This document shows, piece after piece, positions 21,487 to 32,462 of a stretch of DNA of 64,000 nucleotides. A program made the translations under genes and the position numbers. How positions within the stretch are numbered: position 1 is the first letter of the stretch; each line of letters begins with the position of its first letter. Under the pieces are notes generated by a model that searched no databases, was not told where the DNA came from, and saw only the letters and a list, made by a program, of their open reading frames with translations. The stretch is from Petrosia ficiformis (Eukaryota > Porifera > Demospongiae > Haplosclerida > Petrosiidae), in the NCBI GenBank assembly GCA_947044365.1, contig OX345636.1, forward strand, positions 37,783,212 to 37,847,211, given 5' to 3'.

Positions 21487-24467
21487 ATGGATAGTCTTGT
21501 AAATGCAGTGTTTATTGTATGTTTTTTGGTTCCCCATGTCACACTGTCAATTGCAACAGGTTAGTAATGTATAGTATTGTAACATCTAATATGTTATCAT
21601 TGCATTGCTTACACAGTGAACTGTACATATGGAGACATACGTTTGTACAATGGTACTACTCCTAATGAGGGTGACGTTCAGATTTGTGATGATAATGAAT
21701 GGAGTGGAGTTTGTGATTATGCATGGGCTTGTGCTGATGCAACAGTAGCATGTAGACAGTTAGGATACAAAGATACTAGTCAGTGAAACAATATATTCAT
21801 AACATGCAATGAAACTCTATTATAATTATTTATCTAGCTGCTCTGGTTTATACTGGATCTTACTTTGGAGAATGGAATACAGTTGATTTTGGAGCATATA
21901 CCTGCTCAGGAACAGAGACAAATCTAATAGACTGTTCATATTATATGCACATTGTCATTAACACTATCCACTGCAATTCACAGAAACTTGCAGGTGTACG
22001 ATGTCAATTATATACTAAAGGTACTAATACTGCACAATTGTATTCATATTTATTATCATACATTACTGTATAGAGTGTAAAAATGGAGAAATACGTCTTG
22101 TTGGTGGTGAATCAAGCAGCGAAGGAAGATTGGAGATGTGTTATACTGATATATGGACTCCAGTGTGTGTTACATATTTTCATGATGAAGAAGCTGCTGT
22201 TGCATGCAAACAATTAGGCTATACTCAATACTCATGTACATAATTACGTTACCCTATCATTAATCAAATTCATTATATTATATTACAGGGGGTTCTATAT
22301 TCACTGCTGGAAATACACCACTGGTCAAGCAATATATTATTAGATTTGATTGCAGTGCAGATTTCTCTGAATCAACGCTAACTGAATGTAGTGTTACTCT
22401 CACAACACGATGTACAAAATACTGTGACTCAGTAAGACTCAAGTGTTTCAGTGAGTTTACTATAATTATTATTATTAAGATTCATATTTATTATTTTCTA
22501 TAGATCCTCCACAGTGTGAGGAGGGTAGTTCCAGATTAGTGAATGGTACTATTGAACAAGAGGGTAGATTAGAAGTATGTGTAAATGGTGTATGGGGTAC
22601 TGTGTGTTCATCAGGATGGAATGTACTCGATGCATATGTTGCATGTAAGCAACTTGGAAAAGGGAATTCAAACCGAGGTAGAACATATATATATTTACTA
22701 CTAGGAATACGTATGCGCAGACTGCCTCACTCGCACTACACTATAGTCGATTAATATCCAGAAAGGTGTGGTTTTAGTCACATAATGGCAGGAAAGAAGA
22801 GAGAATTTAGTGATTTGTCATCTTGTGATCCTTGCGATGATGCTAACATACACGGGATTGTCTTGCCTGTCGTTCACTCTCATCTAGATCTCGCTGTTTC
22901 TGTTCTCTACCTCTTAATTTCTCCTCTGTCTTGGCCTCTTCTGTAGCTCCCACACTTTGCTTCTTTTTCTCAGTGTAGCTAGGCGTCGAAGGCGTGCTGT
23001 AGCTCCCTCACTTGTAGGTTCCTCACTCACTCGTCTCTACAATAGAGCAGTACACGCGGTCTACGAATTAACGTGCCTATGGTCGTACGTTTAATTATTG
23101 CATTCCTAAGCGTGACAGAACCACATATATAATATAATTATTATACTCCCGGATTAGTTGCTCGCACTAAGGTGCTCGGCAATAATTATAATGTACCATG
23201 TGTAGGTCCACTGGTTTGGTATAATTCTAATCAGTTTACTGATGGAGATTATCCAATTGTTGTGTCAAATGCTGTATGTGGTGGATGGGAGAGAACAATA
23301 ACTGATTGTACTCACCATACATATGGAGAGTTTGATTGTGCCAGAACACAAGTTATTGGTATTCAATGTTATGATGGTAAGTAAAACAATTACTAATTCA
23401 GTAACAGATGATTTCTTTCCTTTTTATAGACTGTGAAGATGGTGACATACGATTAACAGGTAGCAGGAATAGGGAACATGAAGGAACAGTGGAGATATGT
23501 GTGGATAGTCTGTGGGGTGTGATAGCAGATTCAGGATGGGGACAAGTGGATGCTAATATTGTGTGTAGTCAACTGGGATATGACACTACAGGTTCATATT
23601 ATTATTGCATATCATCAAATACACTACCTTATTTGCTCAATGTCCTGGAATTTTAAATTTATATGTAAATAAAAGAGAAGTGAATGTGTCAATAGCAGCA
23701 AATTCATTGCTAGACAATATCTGTGCTGACTAATTATTAACCAGTCTATTGTTATAAATATTATGATAATTATTTCCAGGTATCAGAGCATTCAATAATT
23801 CATTCTATGGTAAACCAAAACGACCAATAAACATTAATAATGTAGCATGCACAGGATCAGAGAAAAGACTACTTGACTGTTCTCACTATGAATTCTCTGA
23901 CGATGACAAGAAATCTCTTCAGAAGCTGGTAGATGTCGCTGGTGTGCGATGCAGTGAAGGAATCAGTGAAGAAACTGCTCCAACAGTAATTACAGTAATG
24001 AGTTCTTCTCCAACAGCTGCTGATTTTGATGATAGTGGGTCTTCATCATCTACACGCACACCAAATTATTCTGCCATTAATGGAGGAGTCTACCTTACAC
24101 TAATTGTAGTAATAATAATGTCTATCATATTCATCATCATGGGGTAAGTTTCATTTTAGCTGTTCAATGAACATTTACTGCAAATACTGTAGTTGTATAC
24201 ATTTATATATTCTCCATTTTCTTCAGATATGTAATATATAAGAAGTTCAGTCAGAACCATAATAGCATTTTAAATGCAGTTAAAAATGAATCTTACACTT
24301 CAGTCAATGTTACCAAATCTCCAACTTCCCCAAAACCTACACTTCCATCAAGAAACAAACCTCCTCTTGATAAAGTTAAAGTTCATTACAAGCCTAATGA
24401 ATACCACACACCTTGTGTTAATGACAAAGAGGAAGATGATATTGAGGTGTACACAGAACTATCTTAA
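21487..24467 (+). CDS. Type I membrane receptor with four SRCR domains
   Basis: Ten exons with intact GT-AG sites and matching phase: 21487-21559, 21617-21778, 21838-22020, 22074-22235, 22289-22450, 22504-22677, 23206-23376, 23430-23591, 23780-24143, 24227-24467. Exon 1 is a signal peptide ([19 protein letters not shown]). Exons 2-3, 4-5, 6-7 and 8-9 each encode one Cys-rich SRCR domain ([20 protein letters not shown] in SRCR1). Exon 9 also encodes a Ser/Thr-rich stalk and a transmembrane helix ([21 protein letters not shown] is slightly longer than the core). Exon 10 gives a ~80-residue cytoplasmic tail with several Tyr, including a terminal YTEL. SRCR receptors bind ligands at the cell surface; the ligand here is unknown. 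Exons 1-6 lie in the palindrome arm, and intron 6 carries transposon sequence. Confidence 0.9.
22789..23195. mobile_element. Transposon fragments inside receptor intron 6
   Basis: Plus strand starts an open frame [19 protein letters not shown] then fades. The minus strand of 22890-22990 reads [20 protein letters not shown], an Arg/Glu-rich repeat like that at 27600-27900. GC content and codon make-up differ from the flanking intron. It marks where palindrome homology ends, so it was probably inserted or exposed at the rearrangement breakpoint. Confidence 0.5.
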
Positions 24468-24957
24468 ACTCAAGTAACTAACTACTTTGTACGAATATTG
24501 ATCAATAATTAATATTAGATTGTCAGTGTTGATTGAACAAACAGAATTTGTTTATCCTATCCTTCATTGCTGTTTTCTTTTTTTTTTTGAGTAAACTATT
24601 GTGTTATTAGATGTTTCATTCCTCATTAACAGTTTGTTATTGCACTCAACAGTCATTAGGTTAAAATATCCTCTAAAACTTTAATTGATACGCATAAACA
24701 ACTTTAAGTAAGCAATAATTAACATTCAAAATAACTTCATTAGTAGGATCAAAGATTCTAAATAATACATATGCTGTTTACTAGTTAGTTTTCTAATATA
24801 ATTATTCTGAGATTGGTGTTTTCCTTACACTAGAGAAACATCTGTACACAATTGATATGTTAAATATAATATGAATACATAATCATAGAGTATGGTAGTA
24901 CTCTCTATGTAGGGATGGCCTGGCAAAAATGACACACATCACATTTATAACCTAAGT
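24468..24957. repeat. Receptor 3' flank, duplicated three times in the window
   Basis: 24590-24900 is repeated directly at 26440-26760 and inverted at 13385-13620 plus 12036-12178. It contains the receptor's likely 3' UTR; no canonical polyadenylation signal was pinned down. Confidence 0.75.
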
Positions 24958-26354
24958 TTGACTTGGAAAAGGGAATTCAAACCGAGGTATAGTCAGAACA
25001 TATATATTTACTATATAATGTATTAATACATCACCATGTGTAGGTCCACTGGTTTGGTTTAATTCTAATCAGTTTACTGATGGAGATTATCCAATGGTTG
25101 TGTCAAATGCTGGATGTGGTGGATGGGAGAGAACAATAACTGATTGTACTCACAACACATATGGAGAGTTTTATTGTGCCAGAACACAAGTTATTGGTAT
25201 TCAATGTTATGATGGTAAGTAAAACAATTACTAATTCAGTAACAGATGATTTCTTTCCTTTTTATAGACTGTGAAGATGGTGACATACGATTAACAGGTA
25301 GCAGGAATAGGGAACAGGAAGGAACAGTGGAGATATGTGTGGATAATCTGTGGGGTGTGATAGCAGATTCAGGATGGGGACAAGTGGATGCTAATATTGT
25401 GTGTAGTCAACTGGGATATGACACTACAGGTTCATATTATTATTGCATATCATCAAATACACTGCTCAATGTCCTGGAATTTTATGTAAATAAAAGAGAA
25501 GTGAATTTGTCAATAGCAGCAAATTCATTCATTACTGCATTGAACTAGACAAGTAATATGAATATCTGTGCTGACTAATTATAATTATTAACCAGTCTGT
25601 TATTATAAACATTATAATAATTATTTCCAGGTATCAGAGCATTCAATAATTCATTCTATGGTAAACCAAAACGACCAATAAACATTATTAATGTAGCATG
25701 CACAGGATCAGAGAAAAGATTACTTGACTGTTCTTACTATGAATTCTCTGACGACGACAAGAAATCTCTTCAGAAGCTGGTAGATGTCGCTGGTGTGCGA
25801 TGCAGTGAAGGAATCAGTGAAGAAACTGCTCCAACAGTAATGAGTTCTTCTCCAACAACTGATGATTTTGATGATAGTGGGTCTTCATCATCTACATGCA
25901 CACCAAATTATTCTGCCATTAGTGGAGGAGTCTACCTTACACTAATTGTAGTAATAATAATGTCTAACATATTCATCATCATGGGGTAAATTTCATCTTA
26001 GCTGTTCAATGAACATTTACTGCAAATACTGTAGTTGTATACATTTATATATTCTTCATTCTCTTCAGATATGCAGTATATATAAAGTTCAGTCAGAACC
26101 ATAATAGCATTTTAAATGCAGTTAAAAATGAATCTTACACTTCAGTCAACGTTGCCAAATCTCCAACTTTCCTAAAACCTACACTTCCATCAAGAAACAT
26201 ACCTCCTCTTGATAAAGTTAAAGTTCATTACAAGCCTAATGAATACCACACACCTTGTGTTAATGACAAAGAGGAAGATGATATTGAGGTGTACACAGAA
26301 CTATCTTACACTCAAGTAACTAACTACCTTGTACGAATATTGATCAATAATTAA
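24958..26354 (+). pseudogene. Tandem partial copy of receptor exons 6(end)-10
   Basis: Begins with the last 26 bp of exon 6 plus its donor (24961-24986). Exon 7' (25044-25214), 8' (25268-25429), 9' (25631-25985) and 10' (26069-26354) follow, all with usable splice sites and preserved phase. It encodes half of SRCR3, SRCR4, stalk, membrane helix and tail. There is no promoter-proximal exon, start codon or signal peptide. Exon 9' lacks 9 bp (three codons) in frame. The ancestral TAA after YTELS has become TAC, extending the tail by 15 residues to the TAA at 26352. Because exon 6 of the upstream gene is phase-compatible with exon 7', this could serve as an alternative 3' cassette instead of being dead. 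Confidence 0.82.
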
Positions 26355-26865
26355 TATTAGATTCTCAGTGTTGATTGAACAAACAGAATTTGTTTATCCT
26401 ATCCTTCATTGCCGTTTTCTTTTTTTTTTGGGGTAAACTATTGTGTTATTAGATGTTTCATTCCTCATTAACAGTTTGTTATTGCACTCAACAGTCATTA
26501 GGTTAAAATATCCTCCAAAACTTTAATTGATACGCATAAACAACTTTAAGTAAGCAATAATTAACATTCAAAATAACTTCATTAGTAGGATCAAAGATTC
26601 TAAATAATACATATGCTGTTTACTAGTTAGTTTTCTAATATAATTATTCTGAGATTGGTGTTTTCCTTACACTAGAGAAACATCTGTACACAATTGATAT
26701 GTTAAATATAATATGAATACATAATCATAGAGTATGGTAGTACTCTCTATGTAGGGATGGAAAGGGAAAAATGACACACATCACATTTATAACCTAAATT
26801 TGAAGCACAAAATAACACTTATATTTATACTATAATACCAGTATGAAATCCTTATTTGCTTAATA
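26355..26865. repeat. Second direct copy of receptor 3' flank
   Basis: Matches 24468-24950, ending with GACACACATCACATTTATAA. Beyond 26760 it continues further than the first copy, and this extra part matches the inverted 12036-12178 segment. Confidence 0.75.
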
Positions 26866-26889
26866 ACAAACTTACAATTTTTCTCGCAT

Positions 26890-27106
26890 CACTCCAAACA
26901 CCTTTTCCGGTAAATCTTTCCTTGATTCGTCCTCGAGTTTTTTTTCAGTCCAAGATGTCCTCAACGTGACAGGCTTTCGTGGTTTTGTACTTATCAAAAT
27001 TGCAAAAATATGAAGGTTGGTATTACACCAGGCTAATGTCATATTATATAACATTCTTTTTTTAAACTGATTGGAGTCGCATCCGCCCACTCCCTACTAC
27101 CACCTT
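26890..27106. mobile_element. Partial TTAA-family C element
   Basis: Contains GGAGTCGCATCCGCCCACTC and the preceding ~150 bp typical of family C (compare 9058-9260 and 29590-29702). It has no full termini. The 72-codon minus-strand frame here is repeat-derived. Confidence 0.55.
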
Positions 27107-27119
27107 CAAAAAGCCAAAG

Positions 27120-27485
27120 AGTTTAGCTTACTTAGTTGGACAGAAGATCTTTTAATTGATAAGGGCGTAGATACTAAAACCATTCTTCGTTTGTTGATAG
27201 AAAGTAGCTAGACGAGTTTTTTTTTAATTATTAGATACAGTCAGTGCGGTCAACGCCCACATTTTGGCGACTTTCTCAGTCTAAAAATCAACAGATCCGG
27301 GCTTACAAAAAAACTTTGTTTCTGTGTGTGAAATTCCTATAGCAACAGGTTTACTAAATATAGGTTAGATACCGTATTCGATTTTTCTACGTGTACCGCC
27401 CTCAGTAATTAAACTGTTTCCACGGTAGTTCTATTGCGCGTGGATACAGTATCTATAATAATTCGGGCGAGCCCCACACTAGTGT
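27120..27485. repeat. Dispersed repeat, inverted relative of 10998-11420
   Basis: Colinear with the reverse complement of 10998-11420. It lacks the extra palindrome half present at 11066-11106. Confidence 0.65.
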
Positions 27486-27539
27486 AGCTGAAACGTTTGC
27501 ATCTTGTATATATTTGTTTGTATTCGTACGTATTCCGTA

Positions 27540-27925
27540 AATACTTTTAATTCTCGTAATCCGTAAATATCTTTTGAGAAAGCCATGTGCATTGTTCGTT
27601 ATGAAATTGAATAGAGAGCTAAACGAGCTGCAGAAACTAAAGAGGAGAGAGTGGTGAGATTACGTAAAAGAAGAGAGACTGATAGAGGTCATAGTAATCG
27701 AGAGAGACAGAGGGAGATAAGCTGACCAAAGCCTGAGAAGAGAGATTGAAGATTATGCTGGAGAGCCAAGAGCTATGGAGACAGATTATGAAAGGGAAGT
27801 AAGGTTGGAGAGACAGAAACAGACAGAGGGAAATAAGAGATGTGGAGACTGCTGAGCAAAGAGAAGAGAGATAGAAGATTATGCGGGAGAGACAGATAGA
27901 GAGAACAGCTATGGAGACTGCTGAG
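27540..27925 (+). pseudogene. Degenerate Arg/Glu-rich transposon ORF fragment
   Basis: Plus-strand translation near 27612-27700 reads RAKRAAETKEERVVRLRKRR, then breaks at stops while the R/E-rich pattern continues in other frames to about 27900. Similar debris occurs at 38690-38740 (plus) and 22890-22990 (minus). Such R/E-rich repeats are common at the N-terminus of transposon-encoded proteins; the family is not identified. Confidence 0.45.
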
Positions 27926-27988
27926 CAAAGTGATCTTCCCGCTAAAGTATTTAACATCATGGTTTATCCTACTTACCTTTATTGGTAA

Positions 27989-28919
27989 TAGTCTCGCGAG
28001 CCAGACTCATACCATGAGAAAGGGTCTGGTTGCATGCTATACATCAGTTTGTTCTGGGAAGCCGCATAACAACACGTATGACAACACAAATCATTATGAT
28101 GTAATAGACACACCTTTTCCAAATCTTGTTGGTAATATCACAAATACATCTCTCTTTTGTAAAAAACAAGTGTATATAGAGAAAAAAACATCCCTATATT
28201 TGCTTTGTGATGACTATGTATTAAGCATTGCTGATGGCACTAGTGTCTCTACCTTTCTGTGTACTCCTGGGGCCTGAAGACGTAAGTGTAAGCCTAATTG
28301 CAGTCTAAATACACAGATGTCTGATGAACTGACTGAGGTACTCCTTCAAGGTTCTAAATGATGACTTCCTCGTGTCTGAAACTCAACAACTTATCATACT
28401 TACTTGTTAAAGATTCTTGCATAATATCTATACTGTTTCTCTGCTATATACAACAGTTATTAGCAGTTTTACATCCTTTCTGAATCTTCCTGGCTGGTCT
28501 GTAGCTCAAACGCGCGTTCTTTTACGGGCCACGCCCATTAATTGACCGAGCCCCCCGGGAATGACGCAACTTTTTTAACTACGTATACAACGCATAGTCG
28601 CGCAAGTGACACAAGAATATATATATATATACATTAAACCCCGTGGAAAGCAATTATAGGGATGGCCCTACGGGCCATAAAAAAAGCATAATGGCTTCCT
28701 TCTGTTTTGCTTTCAATGACTCATAGCCCATATCCAATGTTACTTTATCGATCACTGCTTCCAGCTCCATTTTTCTAAACGTGACGTCATGAAATTGGTG
28801 TATGTATCCTGACGTTCTGCAATCTGATTGGGGCGCAGCTTTTCATGCGCCTGGAACAAGCTGATGTATAGTATGCGACCAGACCCTTTCTCATGGTATG
28901 GGTCTGACTCGCGAGACTA
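27989..28919. mobile_element. Non-autonomous Mutator-like element with 9-bp target duplication
   Basis: Terminal inverted repeats of about 65 bp start TAGTCTCGCGAG and end CTCGCGAGACTA. They continue inward as CATACCATGAGAAAGGGTCT and its inverse. Flanking 27980-27988 and 28920-28928 are both TATTGGTAA, an exact 9-bp direct repeat, the length typical of Mutator-superfamily insertions. The 931-bp interior encodes no transposase. It carries a ~510-bp block (28165-28680) also present at 51415-51953. The plus-strand frame 27930-28277 starts outside the element and crosses its end, so it is unlikely to be a gene. Confidence 0.88.
28165..28680. repeat. ~510-bp dispersed block nested in the Mutator-like element
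   Basis: Near-identical to 51415-51953, from ACAAGTGTATATAGAG to the hairpin GGCCCTACGGGCC. Differences include a longer (AT)n and an 8-bp insertion (CTGTTAGC) in the other copy. It has no inverted termini of its own. Confidence 0.85.
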
Positions 28920-28947
28920 TATTGGTAAGACCTCGAACTGTGGCATT

Positions 28948-30029
28948 CACTGTAAAAATAGAATTGTTAAAATAACAAATATATTGGTTAGTACAGTTGC
29001 AAGGATTTAACAATTAGTTTGTTTTTCAGGATACATACATCTAACACCATAGCTGCTTTGGTCTAATTATATTTAAATACTTAATTAAGGTTGTAGTCTT
29101 TTCCGTGGGCGGATGCTACTCCAATCAGTTTCTAGTCTTGCAAGCTTCTTGCTGCATACAATCTGGTTCCATTCTGTATTTTTTGGAAGCCACACCCACC
29201 CGGGGGTATAATTATTGGGCCTAAATGTTTTGACTGATAGTTTATTTTCAGAAACAAAGCTAAATACGGCCCACGGGTGGTGGAGGGGGCGGCGGGTGGT
29301 AAATAATGGCGGGGTAACTGTAGTTGCTCTCCGAGAAAGATCGGAGTTTGGTAGTGTCTAGAAAGGTAAATTTTATGGTTTCAGTGAAAAGCTACAGAAT
29401 TCAGCTTTCTTCAGCCTCTTGTAACTATAAAAGTAAAATGAATTTCCAGAAAACGGCTCTATTTGTTTTCTCTAAATGCATTGTACTTGGTGCATGCCGT
29501 GATTGGTGGGCGTGGCTTTCTCCGTTTTGTACTTATTGCGATTACAAAAATGGACATTTTATATATGTTTTATCACTTCCAGGACCCTATAAAGGTGATT
29601 AGAAGATATGAAGGTTGCCATTACACCAGGTTAGAGTCATATTATATAATATTCTATTTTGAAACTGATTGGAGTCGCATCCGCCCACTCCCTAGTACCA
29701 CCTTAACAGTTAAACTTAGCAGTATCATTAATTAAGAAAGTTAACATATTAAAAGATATATGTACCTATATTATAATTAATTATCATGCCTAATATCTAA
29801 CATTAGATGCACAAAAAAGGTTTGGCAACCTAAAATGGCTCAATTAAAATAAATATTCTACTTTATACATCTATTAGACAGCTTAAGGATATTGAGATTA
29901 CAGTTATTTGATTATAATTACAGTATATGGATAATAACATACACAACCAATTAAATTACAATTTAAATTATTCCTTGCAACTGTACTAACAAATAAATTT
30001 GTTATTTTAACAATTTTATTTTTGCAGTG
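28948..30029. mobile_element. MITE-A carrying a nested element
   Basis: Ends CACTGTAAAAATAGAATTG and its inverse ending TTTTATTTTTGCAGTG. The TTAA element at 29099-29702 interrupts its interior, and subtracting it restores a length near that of the other MITE-A copies. Confidence 0.75.
29099..29702. mobile_element. TTAA-flanked MITE (family C), full copy nested in MITE-A
   Basis: 604 bp bounded on both sides by TTAA (29095-29098, 29703-29706). Imperfect terminal inverted repeats of about 43 bp share GTGGGCGGATG and ACTCCAATCAGTTTC. TTAA target duplications are typical of piggyBac- and Kolobok-type transposons. It has no transposase. Partial relatives are at 9058, 26890 and 33950. Confidence 0.8.
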
Positions 30030-30581
30030 TTTGAATGCTCCTCCATATCTCTTCTGTGCCATCTTCACAGACTTGCACGTGTTCATAATGCATGTGCAGT
30101 TGCACACACCCTTGTCTTACAACCACACCTTTTTGTGTGTTCTCGCTCTCAGGCTTGCCCCACAATGATTATCATTCTCTAGTAATAATAATAATAATAA
30201 TTTTTAAGACAGTGGAAGCTTATTAGTACAAAAAACATTAATTAAACAAACTTAGCTATTATATATGATAAATAATAATAAGTTGGAGCAGGAGCTTATG
30301 AGCAGCTCCTGATAAAAGTCAGTCTTTTGTATTTATGTCAATCTCTTTCACTTACAGATGTTGTATATTCTCTATTCCACTTACAGAACACATATGATGT
30401 ATATTCTCTATTTCACTTACATATGATGTATATTCTCTATTTCACTTACAAGAAGTAGTGTGAGTCACTGTGTCAATGGTTATACAATGGCTATAAGTAT
30501 TATATTATAAGAATTTTTTTGCTCACAAATGTTAATACGATTTCAATGCAACAAACACTTCCACCTTTTCATCTACCATGT
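30030..30581. repeat. Intergenic with short tandem repeat
   Basis: 30355-30450 holds three ~30-bp imperfect copies of GATGTATATTCTCTATTTCA. 30350-30490 resembles 9785-9905. No gene was recognised. Confidence 0.55.
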
Positions 30582-30930
30582 CGGTGGATAGAAAATCCGG
30601 ACTGCTGATTACAGATTACGGATCATGATTCCGTTTAAGTCATGTGAAAATCATATACCCAGCCCACATAGGGCGAGGCAACGTGAGTGCAAATTGTTGA
30701 GTGCTACACAGAGTGTCAGTACAAGAAGACAGGTTAGCTAATATAATATTTAATGCAAATATAATTTTAATAACATTTGGAATGTAGTTATGATCAGTTA
30801 AACTGATGATGGCGACATGAGTGATGACGCCCTTCACCAAGACGACCGTGACACTACCAGGACTACACAAAAAGACTGCATTGTTGTTTCTTCATCTGAT
30901 AGGTAACTGAGCCTTTACTAGTCAAACATG
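30582..30930. repeat. Direct repeat, 5' copy
   Basis: Matches 31858-32310 in the same orientation (ATTACGGATCATGATTCC; GATGATGGCGACATGAGTGA). It includes the putative first coding exon of the gene below. The pair flanks a ~0.9-kb unit like a tandem duplication; LTR-type termini are not evident. Confidence 0.75.
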
Positions 30931-31907
30931 AGAAATTATTTTATTTTTTTATTTTTTTCACAATTGCAATGTAGTTGTGATGAATCATCTGATGATATGA
31001 AAGCTACATATACTAAAGCGGAAGAAAGTGAAAGTGACCATGAAGAAAAGACAGGGTTAGATGGTATTATCTTACTGTATAGAAAATTAAATCAATCTTT
31101 TAGAATATAATAATGTAAATATGGCAATTTAATTACATAAATAATATGTTGTTATTGTGTACATCAATGATCAGTTGCATTATTATTGTTCTTTTTTGTT
31201 ATGTAGGCTGCATGCTGTATGATGGTAAAGGGCCTATACTATCAGAGGAACATGATGTTGATGGTACTTCATATTTGGTTTCACTTCTTCTTGGATTTGG
31301 GATCCATACTTCAGATATATATATATGTCAGTCTGTACCAAAGAATGTTGAAGCAAATGCAAGATTTGTAGTGGACACACATAAACTGCGAAAATCTGAA
31401 GACGTGAAATGCGACGATTGTGGTAGCTGGATAAATAATGGAGTCAGGAAGCTGTATCTTTCTGTTCAACATCAAAACATTCCCGACTTACTGGATGTGA
31501 TAGTAATTACAAGGGGAGGAAAGCCCAAACCAAAAAGGAGACGCACATCTTCAAAAGACTTTGCTGATTTGACAGTAGTAGATAGGTTTACCACCTCCAG
31601 TCAGGCAACGACTAGTTCCAATACAGTTGCTACTTTGACACCATCTCACCAACAGCAATCCACCAGTTCAGTCTCAGCTAGTCTCCCCTCACCAGCTGCA
31701 CAACCATACTACATCAAGGTACTCAATGGTCATATCAAAGTATGGGCTGGATGTAGACTAGGATATGCAAACAGAAACCCACCTTTTGATATTTGCATTG
31801 TTCACCGGGAGACAAGGCCTATTACTCACCCAGTTACAAAGGAGAAAATGAACATGGTAGCGGTGGTTAGAAAATCTGGACTGCGGATCATGGATTACGG
31901 ATCATGA
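30817..31907 (+). CDS. Transposon-type gene with zinc-ribbon-like motif, 3' end replaced
   Basis: Splice-consistent model: 30817-30902 (ATG; acidic), 30975-31063, 31207-31907. The last exon has a Cys pair (VKCDDCGSW), then a basic patch (KPKPKRRRTSS), a Ser/Thr/Gln-rich linker, and a block PYYIKVLNGHIKVWAGC, a pattern I recall from multi-copy invertebrate genes of transposon origin. After KEKMNM the frame enters the downstream direct repeat and ends VAVVRKSGLRIMDYGS. The relative at 32463-33345 instead continues PVNAHYQVTNECIQRND. The original C-terminus was therefore lost at about 31855. Function is unknown. Confidence 0.5.
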
Positions 31908-32345
31908 TTCCTATGAATTTGTTTAAAGTCATGTGAAAGTCATATGAATATCATGCAAATAGCCAGCAGGCTATATAGTCTCTACTCTCGTGGGCCAGGC
32001 AGCTGGCTTGGATCTACAACAATGTGATGTGAGCAAGGCAACGTGCATGCAAATTGTTGACTGCTACACAGAATGTCAGTACAAGAAGACAATTGCGTTC
32101 TTATTTCTTCATCAGACAGTTTAGCTAATATAATATTTAATACAAATATAATTTTAATAACATTGGGAATATAGTTGTGATCAGTTAACTGATGATGGCG
32201 ACATGAGTGATGACACCCTTCACCAAGACGACCGTGACACTACCAGGACGACACAAAAAGACTGCATTATTATTGTTGTTTCTTCATCTGATAGGTAACT
32301 GAGCCTTTACTAAACAAAAATAAGAAATTGTACTTTTTATTTATT
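31858..32345. repeat. Direct repeat, 3' copy
   Basis: Second copy of 30582-30930 with extra ~40-bp insertions (for example GCGTTCTTATTTCTTCATCA). It again includes the first-exon sequence ending GATAG before GTAACTGAG. Confidence 0.75.
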
Positions 32346-32462
32346 TATTTATTTTTTCACAATTGCAATTTACAACAAAATTCTTGAATTGTTATAACAT
32401 GTTTAGTATTGATGATTAATTTTCTTTGGAAGGTGTGTCTAAGCAAAAATGTTTGAACTATA

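Larger units (their letters stand above)
19117..22788. repeat. Right arm of large inverted repeat
   Basis: Reverse complement of 13669-17340; see the left-arm entry for the coordinate-sum evidence. It contains exons 1-6 of the intact SRCR receptor gene and mirrored copies of the MITEs and the orphan SRCR exon. Homology to the left ends within intron 6. Confidence 0.93.

Noticed and set aside
27930..28277. 115-codon frame resembling a secreted protein (hydrophobic start, several N-x-T sites)
   Set aside because: It starts outside and crosses the end of the Mutator-like element, and the 3' part is the dispersed block; no conserved start in the second copy.
30582..32345. Direct repeats as LTRs of a retrotransposon
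   Set aside because: No TG..CA ends, primer-binding site, polypurine tract, or gag/pol frames; the 5' copy contains a coding exon.
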